Source: Pogonophryne albipinna
Lineage: Eukaryota > Chordata > Actinopteri > Perciformes > Artedidraconidae
DNA length: 64,000 bases
NCBI GenBank assembly: GCA_028583405.1
Contig: CM053260.1
Location: 28,822,081 to 28,886,080, forward strand
Direction of reading: 5' to 3'
In this document: one piece after another, positions 12,385 through 22,327 of the stretch
Layout of the letters: each line of letters opens with the position of its first letter
Numbering within the stretch: the stretch's first letter is position 1
Notes under the pieces: generated by a model
What the model saw: only the letters and a program-made list of their open reading frames with translations
Database searches by the model: none
Told to the model about the DNA's origin: nothing
Program-made: the position numbers and the translations under genes

Positions 12385-15024
12385 AACGGTCTAAAAGTGT
12401 CTAAATGAGACGACTAAATGTCATCCTGCCCAACATGAGCCACCTTTAGCTTAGCGGTGGTGACGTGAAGTCATGTGACCGTGCTGTAGTTCCTTTATAG
12501 CCCAACATTAGCCACCTTTAGCTTAGCGTGGTGATGTGAAGTCATGTGACCGTGCTGTAGTTCCTTTATAGCCCAACATTAGCCACCTTTAGCTTAGCGG
12601 TGGTGACGTGAAGTCATGTGACCGTGCTGTAGTTCCTTTATAGCCCAACATTAGCCACCTTTAGCTTAGCGTGGTGATGTGAAGTCATGTGACCGTGCTG
12701 TAGTTCCTTTATAGCCCAACATTAGCCTCCTTTAGCTTAGCAGTGGTGACGTGAAGTCATGTGACCGTGCTGTAGTTCCTTTATAGCCCAACATTAGCCT
12801 CCTTTAGCTTAGCAGTGGTGACGTGAAGTCATGTGACCGTGCTGTAGTTCCTTTATACCCCAACATTAGCCTCCTTTAGCTTAGCGGTGGTGACGTGAAG
12901 TCATGTGACTGTGCTGTAGTTCCTTTATAGCCCAACATTAGCCGCCTTTAGCTTAGCGGTGGTGACGTGAAGTCATGTGACCGTGCTGTAGTTCCTTTAT
13001 AGCCCAACATTAGCCTCCTTTAGCTTAGCGGTGGTGACGTGAAGTCATGTGACTGTGTTGTAGTTCCTTTATAGCCCAACATTAGCCTCCTTTAGCTTAG
13101 CGGTGGTGACGTGAAGTCATGTGACTGTGCTGTAGTTCCTTTATAGCCCAACATTAGCCGCCTTTAGCTTAGCAGTGGTGACGTGAAGTCATGTGACTGT
13201 GCTGTAGTTCCTTTATAGCCCAACATTAGCCGCCTTTAGCTTAGCAGTGGTGACGTGAAGTCATGTGACCGTGCTGTAGTTCCTTTATACCCCAACATTA
13301 GCCTCCTTTAGCTTAGCGGTGGTGACGTGAAGTCATGTGACTGTGCTGTAGTTCCTTTATAGCCCAACATTAGCCGCCTTTAGCTTAGCGGTGGTGACGT
13401 GAAGTCATGTGACTGTGCTGTAGTTCTTTTATAGCCCAACATTAGCTGGGTCATTCTACAGAAAAGGTGGAATCTGGGTGATACAAATCTGCTGAAATAT
13501 ATTCCTTCTAAAAACATCTAAAACCTGTTAAATAGCAATAACTAACTCTTAACTTGATGAATCCACAACAAGTAAGAGCTTAAAGTATTTTTATTTTTTT
13601 AATTATTTTTATACTTTATACAAAGCTTATTTGTATAGGAATGTCACTGGTGTTACGTGTTACCAGGAAGAAGAGTAACACCAGTGACAATTTGGAGAAA
13701 ACACTACAATTTTAACAAAATGGCTGCAATGTGTCAGACCAAATATGGCTTCAGTCAATATCAAAATCGTTTAACTCTTCAATACAATACATTTTCCCAT
13801 TCAAATGTTCACCCCTAGGGCTATGACATTAGTAACACTAATGACAGACTTGAATGACGCATGTAAAATTTGAAGATAAAATGACACCTTTAACAAACAA
13901 AGTAAGAAGTATCTGACTTTCCTTATGTCTTTGTCCACTGCCTCAAATGATCTCTTGTTACAGGAGGCACTTCAGAGACAGTACATTATTTCAAAAATAA
14001 AAGCGTTTTGTGTAGCAGTAACACCAATGACGTAATTTTGGGTGACTGACATTTATTTGATATTATTAATAATAATTTGCGTTTTTTTTTACCATTTCAG
14101 TGTTATATTGAATGCTTGTAATGTTATGTAACTATAAATTAGATTTATTTATTGAAAAAAAAATCAGGCTCCACTTCCATGTATGATCAAAGTGACAAGG
14201 CAGTTCCTTGTACTTGGCATTTTAAATAAATTGCAATTTACGTATAAAACCATTTTCTATTTATTTTTTATTTAGTACCATTGCAAAGACAATCTCTATG
14301 TATTCAACATGAATGTGAGTATTAGGTCAACTTCATGTATTTTGGTGTCTGCAAAAGTAAGTGACAGCACTTCCACCTTTTCTGTAGAATGACCCAGCTG
14401 CCTTTAGCTTAGCGGTGGTGAGGTGAAGTCATGTGACTGTGCTGTAGTTCCTTTATAGCCCAACATTAGCCGCCTTTAGTTTAGCGGTGGTGAGGTGAAG
14501 TCATGTGACCGTGCTGTAGTTCCTTTATAGCCCAACATTAGCCGCCTTTAGCTTAGCGGTGGTGACGTGAAGTCATGTGACCGTGCTGTAGTTCCTTTAT
14601 AGCCCAACATTAGCCATCTTTAGCTTAGCGGTGGTGACATGAAGTCATGTGACCGTGCTGTAGTTCCTTTATAGCCCAACATTAGCTGCCTTTAGCTTAG
14701 CGGTGGTGAGGTGAAGTCATGTGACTGTGCTGTAGTTCCTTTATAGCCCAACATTAGCTGCCTTTAGTTTAGCGGTGGTGAGGTGAAGTCATGTGACCGT
14801 GCTGTAGTTCCTTTATAGCCCAACATTAGCCGCCTTTAGCTTAGCGGTGGTGACGTGAAGTCATGTGACTGTGCTGTAGTTCCTTTATAGCCCAACATTA
14901 GCCTCCTTTAGCTTAGCGGTGGTGACGTGAAGTCATGTGACCGTGCTGTAGTTCCTTTATAGCCCAACATTAGCTTTTTACTTCAGAAATCATAAAGTGG
15001 TGTTAATATGTGGAGATTATCCTG
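12385..15024 (+). repeat. 72-bp tandem array plus LINE leader, plus-strand orientation
   Basis: About 22 copies of a 72-bp unit (CCCAACATTAGCCACCTTTA … GTTCCTTTATAG) at 12429-13447 and 14396-14974, split by a 948-bp transposon. Each unit holds TGACGTGA and GTCATGTGAC. The array ends in a 50-bp leader (14975-15024) that matches, on the same strand relative to the repeat, the start of LINE ORF1 at 21166-21222. The pre-array edge (AGACGACTAAA…) is shared with the array ending at 49284. It probably represents the 5' region of a LINE copy that lost its body, or an independent unit. Confidence 0.9.
13448..14395. mobile_element. Non-autonomous transposon, 948 bp, 4-bp TSD AGCT
   Basis: Perfectly mirrored ends: GGGTCATTCTACAGAAAAGG at the left and its reverse complement at the right, with at least 25 bp of inverted repeat. 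Direct AGCT at 13444-13447 and 14396-14399 is the target duplication, and removing the element restores the 72-bp unit. No coding frame. Internal GTAACACCARTGAC-type motifs recur at about 13645, 13675, 13830 and 14020, two of them as a 15-bp-arm hairpin. GGG ends with 4-bp duplications recall Sola2-type elements, but this is a guess. Confidence 0.88.
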
Positions 15025-15160
15025 CTGAACAAAACGTGCAAGTATCATAAACGTTTGTTTAACACAGAGATTATTTTCTGCAATAATCCAGAATCCAATG
15101 GAAAGATTCCATTAGCTTTGGTCCAGTGTCAGCCTACAAAAATACATAATCTCTGCACCA
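15025..15160. other. Spacer, nothing recognised
   Basis: Between the 72-bp array leader and a MITE I see no repeat family or gene. Confidence 0.4.
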
Positions 15161-15167
15161 CTTATTA

Positions 15168-15666
15168 CAGCACAGTCTCACGGCATTTCGTGTTATTGTC
15201 ACAAAATTAATTTAATCTACTGATTCGTGTTCACCAACACGATTTTCCCATTTTTTTCGTGTCACACAGAACGATTTTAAAAGCAATGTATTTCTACTGA
15301 TAATGTGTTTCGTGCCTGCAGCACGTCTTTTTGTCCGGTCGGGTCTTGGAAGACCAGAAGCTGTGTGGTTCATAAAAACATGTTCTTACTCAATATCTTA
15401 CCCTAAGCCTAACCCTAACCCTTTTATCTTAATTTGTATAATGTCTGAGTTTTTTTGCCGTCCGCGAGAAAAATAAATGGCTCAGAGCCTCAGAATACTG
15501 AAATCTGTATTTTTTTTAATCTGTTTTTCCTTCTAATTTGTTATTATTTACATTGGTTTTAAAATCGTTCTGTGTGACACCAAAAAAAATGGGAATTCGT
15601 GTTGGTGAACACGAATCAATAGATTAATTTTGTGACTATAACACGAAATGCCGTGAGACTGTGTTG
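15168..15666. mobile_element. MITE with long TIRs and 7-bp TSD, copy 1
   Basis: Inverted ends of about 110 bp start CAGCACAGTCTCACGGCATT and, from the right, CAACACAGTCTCACGGCATT. CTTATTA lies directly on both sides (15161-15167 and 15667-15673). The interior is AT-rich with no coding frame. A second copy is at 49366-49950 and also shows a 7-bp duplication. Superfamily not assigned. Confidence 0.9.
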
Positions 15667-15924
15667 CTTATTAGCTTCATAGTTTAAAGCTTAGGAACAC
15701 TAACCAAGCTGCATTGTTGTTTGTGATAATGTGTAACTACTGCTTGTAGTATTTTGCCTTGCAGTTATATAACCAAACGTATGAGACATTTATATAATAT
15801 TCCAAATGAGAGGTCAATCCCAGCCCCTATCTGTAGATCTCCCAGGTGTGAGACATGTGAATGTTTCTCAGGCCAAAGTGTGAGGCCTCTGCAGGTAGAT
15901 GAGTTGTGCAACGTGAACTCAGTC

Positions 15925-15974
15925 CATGTGTGTGTGTGTGGGTGTGTGTGTATGTATGTGTGTGTGTGTTTGTG
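15925..15974. repeat. Imperfect (TG)n microsatellite
   Basis: A TG run interrupted by GG and TA steps. Confidence 0.9.
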
Positions 15975-16239
15975 ATGGTGTCATGCTGTGTTATCTCGTT
16001 CCTGTGAAGCGTAGGCGTTTTCTTTTAAATTCCCTTCTGGAAACCGTTTGCTTTACTAGTTCAACAGCCAGAGCTTCAGTGTTCACAAATATTCATAATA
16101 TCTCTGTGGGTTATTGCTCATGGTCAATTAAGCTTTTTGGCTGTATAAATAAAGGTAAAAAAGAAAAAGAAAATGTGTTTGGGGAGAAATGTGTTCCATT
16201 GAAACCCCTAAAAACGTTGCATTTAGCAGATTAAGTTAA

Positions 16240-16621
16240 AGGTGGGGTAGGTAAATTTGAGAAACCGGCTCGAGATACACTTTTTGTTATATTCCATGGA
16301 ATGCTCTTAACATCCCGATAGCAATGAATATCTGAAGTGCTTTGACAAAAAATCCATAAAAAAATGTCATCAGTGGAAGCCGTAGTACTGTAAAAAGCAC
16401 GACCAATCATCTGAGCCGGCCCGGCTAAAGTAACTGGATGGCCTACCTGCCTGTCAGCCTTCCATCTGTGCACAAACTGATCTCGTGCCCTCATTGGTCA
16501 TGTGTGCGTTCGTGTGTGTTGGAGGAGGGGCTCTGTAAGGAAGTGGCAGATTTTTTCCGGTTGTGTATTTTCAAATTCTAGCGCACTCGAGCTGCTTTCT
16601 CCAAAATTACCTACCCCACCT
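16240..16621. mobile_element. MITE flanked by TTAA, 382 bp
   Basis: Ends AGGTGGGGTAGGTAA… and …TTACCTACCCCACCT are inverted repeats. Both are bounded by TTAA (16236-16239 and 16622-16625), the target used by piggyBac-like and some Kolobok elements. No transposase frame. Confidence 0.85.
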
Positions 16622-16625
16622 TTAA

Positions 16626-17322
16626 TAGTGGATTCATATAGTGTGGATTTATGTTCCCAAACACATGTTTTCCGCTTCTAGGAGTCTTTCAATCCAATAA
16701 ATTACAAAAGCTGGAGGTTGGTGGCGCGTTGAAGCAGCGTGCATTACATTTTTATTTATAAATGTGGCGTCATAGTTTTATCAGACATCCGTTTCCTCGA
16801 ATAGATCAAATCTGTATTAGCATCTCTGTTTCCGATCCATTAGCAACTCATTCACCCCATTCCGTAGGATGTACAAAGCAAGAACAAAGTAACTGAGTCT
16901 TTTATTCAAAGATTATGAACTTTCATTTACCAATACAGGGTTGCACAATGAAACACAGCCTAGTCGAAAAACATGACAAAACAGAACAATTTTAACAACA
17001 TTTAATTTCTGAAGACCATCTTTTAAATTGAGCGAGGAATGGAAATGAAGCAACAACAGTAGAGCATTTTCCCCGGGATGATTATATAGCCAGCATCTAA
17101 ACATTAAACAAATTGAAATCAGAGAAATATTGTCCACTAACTTCAACCAAGTAGTCCAACCTAACTTTTACTTTAACCCTATTGATGTAAACACAACTAT
17201 GCACACAGTCATGTTGCTGATTAGCCTTGATGCTATATACCAATTAGTATGCTCTTGTTCTTGGTCTTGTTATTTTGTATATTTGTAAACTGGCCTTGAA
17301 TTTATCATCTCATTGGTTCCCT
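16626..17322. other. Intergenic, nothing recognised
   Basis: AT-rich sequence with no repeat family, splice-supported exon or RNA gene that I can identify. Confidence 0.4.
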
Positions 17323-17480
17323 AGCCAAGGCAAGGCAAGTTTATTTATATAGCACCTTTCAACACAAGGCAATTCAAAGTGTTTTACAAAAAACTAAAGA
17401 CATTAAGAAAATGGCATTTAAAATCAGTCATTAAAAAATACATGGATAAAAGTTACAGTGCAGTTTAAGATGTGAATAGT

Positions 17481-18071
17481 TCAATTAAAAGCAGCGGCAA
17501 AAAGAAAAGTCTTTAGTCTGGATTTAAAAGTAGTCAGAGTTGCAGCGGACCTGCAGGTTTCTGGGAGTTTGTTCCAGATATTTGGAGCATAATAACTGAA
17601 CGCTGCTTCTCCATGTTTAGTTCTGACTCTGGGGACAGAAAGCTGACCAGTCCCTGAAGACCTGAGAGATCTGGATGGTTCATAATTTAGCAGGAGGTCA
17701 GAAATGTATTTTGGGCCTAAACCATTCAAAGCTTTATAAACCAGCAGCAGTATTTTGAAATCTATTCTTTGACACACAGGAAGCCAGTGTAAAGACTTCA
17801 GAACAGGAGTGATGTGATCCACTTTCTTAGTGTTAGTGAGGACTCGAGCAGCGGCGTTCTGAATCAGCTGCAGCTTTCTAATAGATGTTTTAGTGAGACC
17901 TGTGAAGACACCATTGCGGTAGTCCAGTCTACTGAAGATAAAAGCATGGACAAGTTTTTCCAAATCCTGCTGTGACATTAGTCTTTTAATCCTAGATATG
18001 TTCTTTAGGTGATAGTAGGCTGATTTAGTAACTGTTTTAATGTGACTGTTGAAACTCAGGTCAGAGTCCAT
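17481..18071 (-). pseudogene. LINE ORF2, C-terminal part of reverse transcriptase
   Basis: 196 codons matching the region after the catalytic palm in fish L2-type ORF2: DSDLSFNSHI, SRLDYRNGVFTGL, LQLIQNAAARVLT, DHITPVLKSLHWLPV and FKILLLVYKALNGLGP. The palm domain with the YxDD-type active site is missing. On the minus strand this segment follows the linker almost directly, with the junction near 18100. ORF2 normally supplies endonuclease and reverse transcriptase for target-primed insertion. This copy is dead. Confidence 0.9.
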
Positions 18072-18079
18072 GACTACAC

Positions 18080-18427
18080 CTAGATTTCTGGCTTTATCTG
18101 TTGTTTCAGAAGTTGAATAATGTCCTCTAGGTTTTTATCATTAATCTGATGGAATTGTGTCATGGTGTTTGAATTGATATTAGGTGGACATAGGGACAAC
18201 ACATTTGCTGTTCCTGATACAGAGGCACTGACTGCTTGTCTGATTTTCTGAATGTTGTCAGTGAAGAAGGCAAAATTATTGCACGCCCTGGTGGATAGAA
18301 ATTCAGAGGCTACTGACACTGGGGGGTTAGTTAGTCTGTCGACGGTAGCAAACAAGGCACGTGCGTTGTTTTTGTTTTTGGTAATGATGTCAGAGAAGAA
18401 AGACTGTCGTGCGTTTTTCAATTCCAA
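18080..18427 (-). pseudogene. LINE ORF2 linker between endonuclease and RT
   Basis: 115 codons (KNARQSFFSDIITKNKNNAR…, NLEDIIQLLK) that sit between endonuclease and reverse transcriptase in L2-type ORF2. A frameshift separates it from the endonuclease piece (18485). It ends at the internal deletion that removed the palm domain. It has no known catalytic role. Confidence 0.8.
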
Positions 18428-18484
18428 ATTATAAAGGCCAAGTCTCTCTTAATAGATTTCAAAGTGAACCTGGAGATTTGTTTT

Positions 18485-19400
18485 TCACCACCTGCGTTCA
18501 GCTTTTCGACATTCTCTTTTTTCTGTTCTCACGGTCATGGCCTTTCTCCATGGAGATATTTTCTTCCCAGTCACTTCCTTTACCTTAGTTGGAGCAATGG
18601 CATCTATAACATTTTTAATTTTTGAATTAAAATGATTTACTAGCTCATTTACTGAGATGTTAGCAGGGGCAAGTGTGGAAGAAAAATTCTGAGTAAACAT
18701 TTCCCTAGTATTTTCAGTTAAATATCGCTTTGTGGTTACCTCTTTCTGAACATTTTTGTGAACAGAAATAGAGCTCTCAAAGAACACACAGGAATGATCA
18801 GAGAGTGCAACATCAGTCACCACAACCTCAGAGATATTCAGACCCTTTGAGATAATTAAGTCCAGAGTGTGCCCCTTATTGTGCGTGGGCTCCGTCACAT
18901 GCTGAGTCAGTCCATAGTTATCAAGAACACAAAGCCGTTCTTTAGCCCCTCTGTCCTGGGGGTTGTCAACATGGATGTTAAAATCACCAACAATGACTAG
19001 ACGGTCAAAGTCAATACACACTATAGACAGCAGTTCGGTAAAATCATCAAAAAAGCTTGCACAGTATTTGGGTGGTCTATAGATATTTAGGAACAGAGCT
19101 CGAGAGGAGCATTTCAGCTGAAGGGCCACATATTCAAAAGAAGCAAAGTTCCCATAAGATATCTTCCTGCATTGAAAGGAATCATTGAACAGAATAGCAA
19201 CTCCACCTCCTCTCTTATGCATTCTTTCCTGACTCATAAAACTAAAGTTGGGAGGGGTTGATTCGATAAGAACAGCTGCACTGTTATTTTGTTCAATCCA
19301 AGTGTCTGTTAAAAACATAAAATCGAGATTGTGCTCAGTGATAAAATCATTCATTAAAAATGTTTTCCTGCCAAAGACCTGACATTTAATAAAGCTAGTT
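18485..19400 (-). pseudogene. LINE ORF2 apurinic-type endonuclease domain
   Basis: The minus strand encodes a nearly complete EEP-fold endonuclease, which nicks the target DNA to prime reverse transcription. Visible motifs: LLNVRSL (metal-binding Asn, upstream frame near 19380), FLTDTWI, RGGGVAILF, IYRPPK, VGDFNIHVDN (Asp/Asn pair) and the catalytic SDHSCVFF. The frame is broken near 19354, where LNVRSLAGK passes into MNDFITEHNLDF. The key residues survive, but the ORF as a whole is not intact. Confidence 0.9.
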
Positions 19401-19644
19401 TAAGTTCGTTAAACACACTATCAGTAAGATTTTTTGTGACAAGCTGTGGCTGACATGGAATCACTGCTAAATTTGATAAACTCACACAAACGTTTGAGCA
19501 CTTCCTGTTTCTAAGCTGATTCACCGCTCTTAATCTATTAACTATCAACACAGATATCGGCAAAGCTACAGGCAGGCAGGGCCCCGGCTTGTCCTGGAAA
19601 GAGTTGAGAGTGCCATACGCCCTTGAGCCTGGACCCAGCACATA

Positions 19645-21213
19645 TCAGTAAGAGTTTGTTGCGTTTTGTACACACACATCCTTATCAGGCTTCGGAGACT
19701 GCAGATGCTTTCTTGAAGGGAGGGGAGGTAGTTGACGTAGGCACGGTGATGGAGACGGGGGAGATGGTGCGGGGGTAAAGGACATGCTGCCAGGGGAGGG
19801 AGGTGGTTGACGTAGGCACGGTGATTTTGGTGGGCGTCGTTGAGGAGCGGGGATAAAGGACATGCTGCCAACCCTGCGTATCGCCTTAGTTTGGTGTTTG
19901 AACTCCAGGAAGGAATCGGTGCCAACCCTCTGTATCTCCTTCGTGTGTTCAGCGATCTCCAGGAGGGTGGGCGAGGGTGAAAGGGTGAACGGAGAGTAGA
20001 GAGAGCTGTGGGGTGAAGGAAGAGTATCCTCAGAGGTGATAGGCGGGGTGAAGGGCGGTGGAGACTCCTCCATTTGTCTCCCATAATCAAGACATTCCTC
20101 AGGCGGGGGCAGTGATAGATTTTCAAGGTTTTCTGAGTGATGTGTTGTGTCTTTCTCCTGTTTTGATTCCTCTTGCCGCTTGTCCTTGGCAGAGGGAACA
20201 GATTGATGACGTAGGCAGTTGAATAAGTTAGAGATAAACAATTTCACTCCTGACTTGTTCAGACAAACTCCATTTGCCTTAAAAAGATGTCTGCGGTCTC
20301 AGAAAAAGTTAAAGTTGTCAATAAAATGGACAGAATGGTCAGTACAGGCAGTTGAAAGCCAGGTGTTCAGTGCAAACAATCTGCTGAATCTCTCCACTCC
20401 TCTTCTGACTGGCGGTAGAGGGCCACTGATGAACACCTCTGCATTTAGAGAGCTGACAGTTTCCAACAGATATTAAAGTCTTTTTTCAGCACTTCTGACT
20501 GTTGTTTCATAACATCATTTTTTCCATTATGCAGTACCACATTCTTCACAGTCGGATGTTCAGCCCCAATATGCAGGATCTTCTCAGCCAAGTCAGAGAC
20601 CACATCCTTGGGAAAACAGAGTACTTCGGTATTGTTCTTACTACACAGACCTTTTACATCTCTTACAGCAGAGTCACCCACAATCAGAGTTTCAGGCACA
20701 GTCGTTAGCTTTCCCTCTAGCCTTTTACTTTTGGAGTAGCTATTGGTCCTTACCCTGCTGTGTGAAGAGGACAGGTTATCCAGGTCATCAGAAAGAGATC
20801 TCCGGTTCTCGGTCAGCGGAGCGTATCTGTTCTGGATTGGCACACTCTGTGGTTTAGGAGGATTGTTTGTAGTTCTACCTTTAGCAGCTGTCCACGGCTG
20901 TTTCCTAGTAGGAACAGGGGTTGAAGAGGCGCTCTTCCTGGGTGATAACAATGCAGGCCAGCCGGTCGCATCACAGATTTCAGAGCGCTGGGCTCTGCCT
21001 GTTGTTCGTCCTCTCAAATCCCATGGAAATGATTTACTCTTCGGCCTTGTACCCAGAGAGTTCCAGGGAGGACTACCACTTGTAGATTTATTACCCGGTA
21101 CACAGCCCTCCTGTTCCTTGGAATCCTTGTAGCTGCTAACTAGCTTTATTAGATTATCCCTAGCAGGATAATCTCCACATATTAACACCACTTTATGATT
21201 TCTGAAGTAAAAA
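19645..21213 (-). pseudogene. LINE ORF1 with SGNH esterase domain
   Basis: Two main frame pieces, 21213-20445 and 20247-19645, joined through frameshifted sequence. The first opens KVVLICGDYPARDNLIK, has a Pro/Ser/Arg-rich middle, then PETLIVGDSAVRDV (nucleophile Ser of SGNH block I) and VVLHNGKNDV (block III GxND). Between the pieces, FISGPLPPV is readable. The second piece holds NGVCLNKSGVKLF, where family members usually have a catalytic D-x-x-H; the His appears replaced by Cys. A Pro-rich tail follows. Esterase ORF1s are known in CR1/L2-type LINEs. No in-frame ATG was found, so the true start is unclear. Confidence 0.82.
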
Positions 21214-21222
21214 GCTAACGTT
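21166..21222 (-). other. Leader joining 72-bp monomers to LINE ORF1
   Basis: Minus-strand AGCTTTTTACTTCAGAAATC … TTATCCTGCT. The same leader follows the array at 14975-15024 (+) and precedes the array at 47388-47434 (-). In those two copies similarity to the LINE stops right after CCTGCT; here it continues into ORF1. Confidence 0.85.
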
Positions 21223-21231
21223 GGGCTATAA

Positions 21232-22142
21232 CAGGGTTGCCAACTTTGGGTACCTGGCTGGAGTGAGATTTTGATATCATGGGTTTAATTACACATATGC
21301 GCACTAAATGACTGCTATCGTGTCAGTGGCGGGAACTTAGCATATATATAGGATATATATACAAATACACAATATTGGACACAGACTGTAAAGGGCACAC
21401 AGTTTTATTCACTAATGAAAGTCAAACACATGTTTGTTTCCACTGTTTTATTGTGTGCCTGTCACGATAAGCAATTCATTGACTTATCGTAAGATAAATA
21501 AAAATGAACTCGATAACTTTTCTGACCTCGATACATTCCCATTTACATGAGGATGTGACTAGCCGTTTGAAAGGATGTACTTGAATTATTATTATATATT
21601 ATCATGATGTCAGTGGTCTAAAATGGTCATACAACGGTGCCGACAATATTATCGTTTATTGCAATAATTTCAGGGAAAATGTATCCAACAAAATTAATTA
21701 TCGTGAGAGGCCTATACATGAAACACACACACAAACAAATCTACAGACTTACTCCAAACTGCCAAATATATTAATTAACACACTCTCACTCTCATATACT
21801 CTTTGACTCTATTTTGGCCTAGTAGAACAATAAGCAGCAGACTTTTACTTTTTAATCATTTCTACTGGATCTCAGATCTGCGCATGCGCAATACGGGTCG
21901 GGGATTGACCAAGCGGCTCCCACTGCTCTGCTGTCTGTTAACGTTGTTAAGAGTGGTGGAGGCGGGGAGGGAGCGGATCAACAGCTTGAGCAGCTGTCAA
22001 CTCAACATTGTAAATAACCAACCAAAAACGATCGCCGGTTCATCTTGTTTTTGGCGTGAGAATAGTTTGGGCAGCGTGAGAGCGTGAGATTGAGAGTGAA
22101 AGCGTGTGTCACACGCCAGATGCGTGAGAGTTGGCAACCCTG
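21232..22142. mobile_element. hAT-like non-autonomous element inside a 72-bp monomer
   Basis: Inverted ends CAGGGTTGCCAACT and AGTTGGCAACCCTG. GCTATAA flanks both sides (21225-21231 and 22143-22149). The duplication is 8 bp (GGCTATAA) if the last G is counted as target, as usual for hAT. Excision would rebuild the monomer. A second element with ends GTCACGATAA/TTATCGTGAG appears nested at about 21462-21703. Confidence 0.85.
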
Positions 22143-22305
22143 GCTATAAAGAACTACAGCATGGTCACATGACTTCACGTCACCACCGCTAAGCTAAAGG
22201 AGGCTAATGTTGGGCTATCAAGGAACTACAGCACGGTCACATGACTTCACGTCACCACCGCTAAGCTAAAGGAGGCTAATGTTTGGCTATAAAGGAACTA
22301 CAGCA
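22143..22305 (-). repeat. 72-bp monomers at the LINE 5' end (about 2.3 units)
   Basis: Same unit as the arrays at 12429 and 47434, on the minus strand. The outermost unit is cut within CAGCAC, as expected for a 5'-truncated or variable-monomer LINE. Confidence 0.9.
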
Positions 22306-22327
22306 CAGACATGGCAGTGTACTAAAG

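Larger units (their letters stand above)
17323..22305 (-). mobile_element. Degenerate L2-type LINE with 72-bp monomers at its 5' end
   Basis: Read on the minus strand: about two 72-bp monomers (22143-22305), interrupted by a hAT element, then a short leader, ORF1 with an SGNH esterase (about 21213-19645), ORF2 endonuclease (19400-18485), a linker (18427-18080), and the C-terminal part of reverse transcriptase (18071-17481). The 3'UTR ends …GCTATATAAATAAACTTGCC with a CCTTG-type tail at 17323-17345. The reverse-transcriptase core is deleted and several frameshifts are present, so it cannot move by itself. The layout fits the L2/CR1 group of non-LTR retrotransposons. Confidence 0.88.

Noticed and set aside
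12429..14974. Considered a CRISPR array or centromeric satellite
   Set aside because: Units are contiguous with no unique spacers, the genome is vertebrate, and the repeat links to a LINE 5' end.
15403..15420. CCTAACCCTAACCC resembling telomere repeat
   Set aside because: Only two to three units; too short to be an interstitial telomere.
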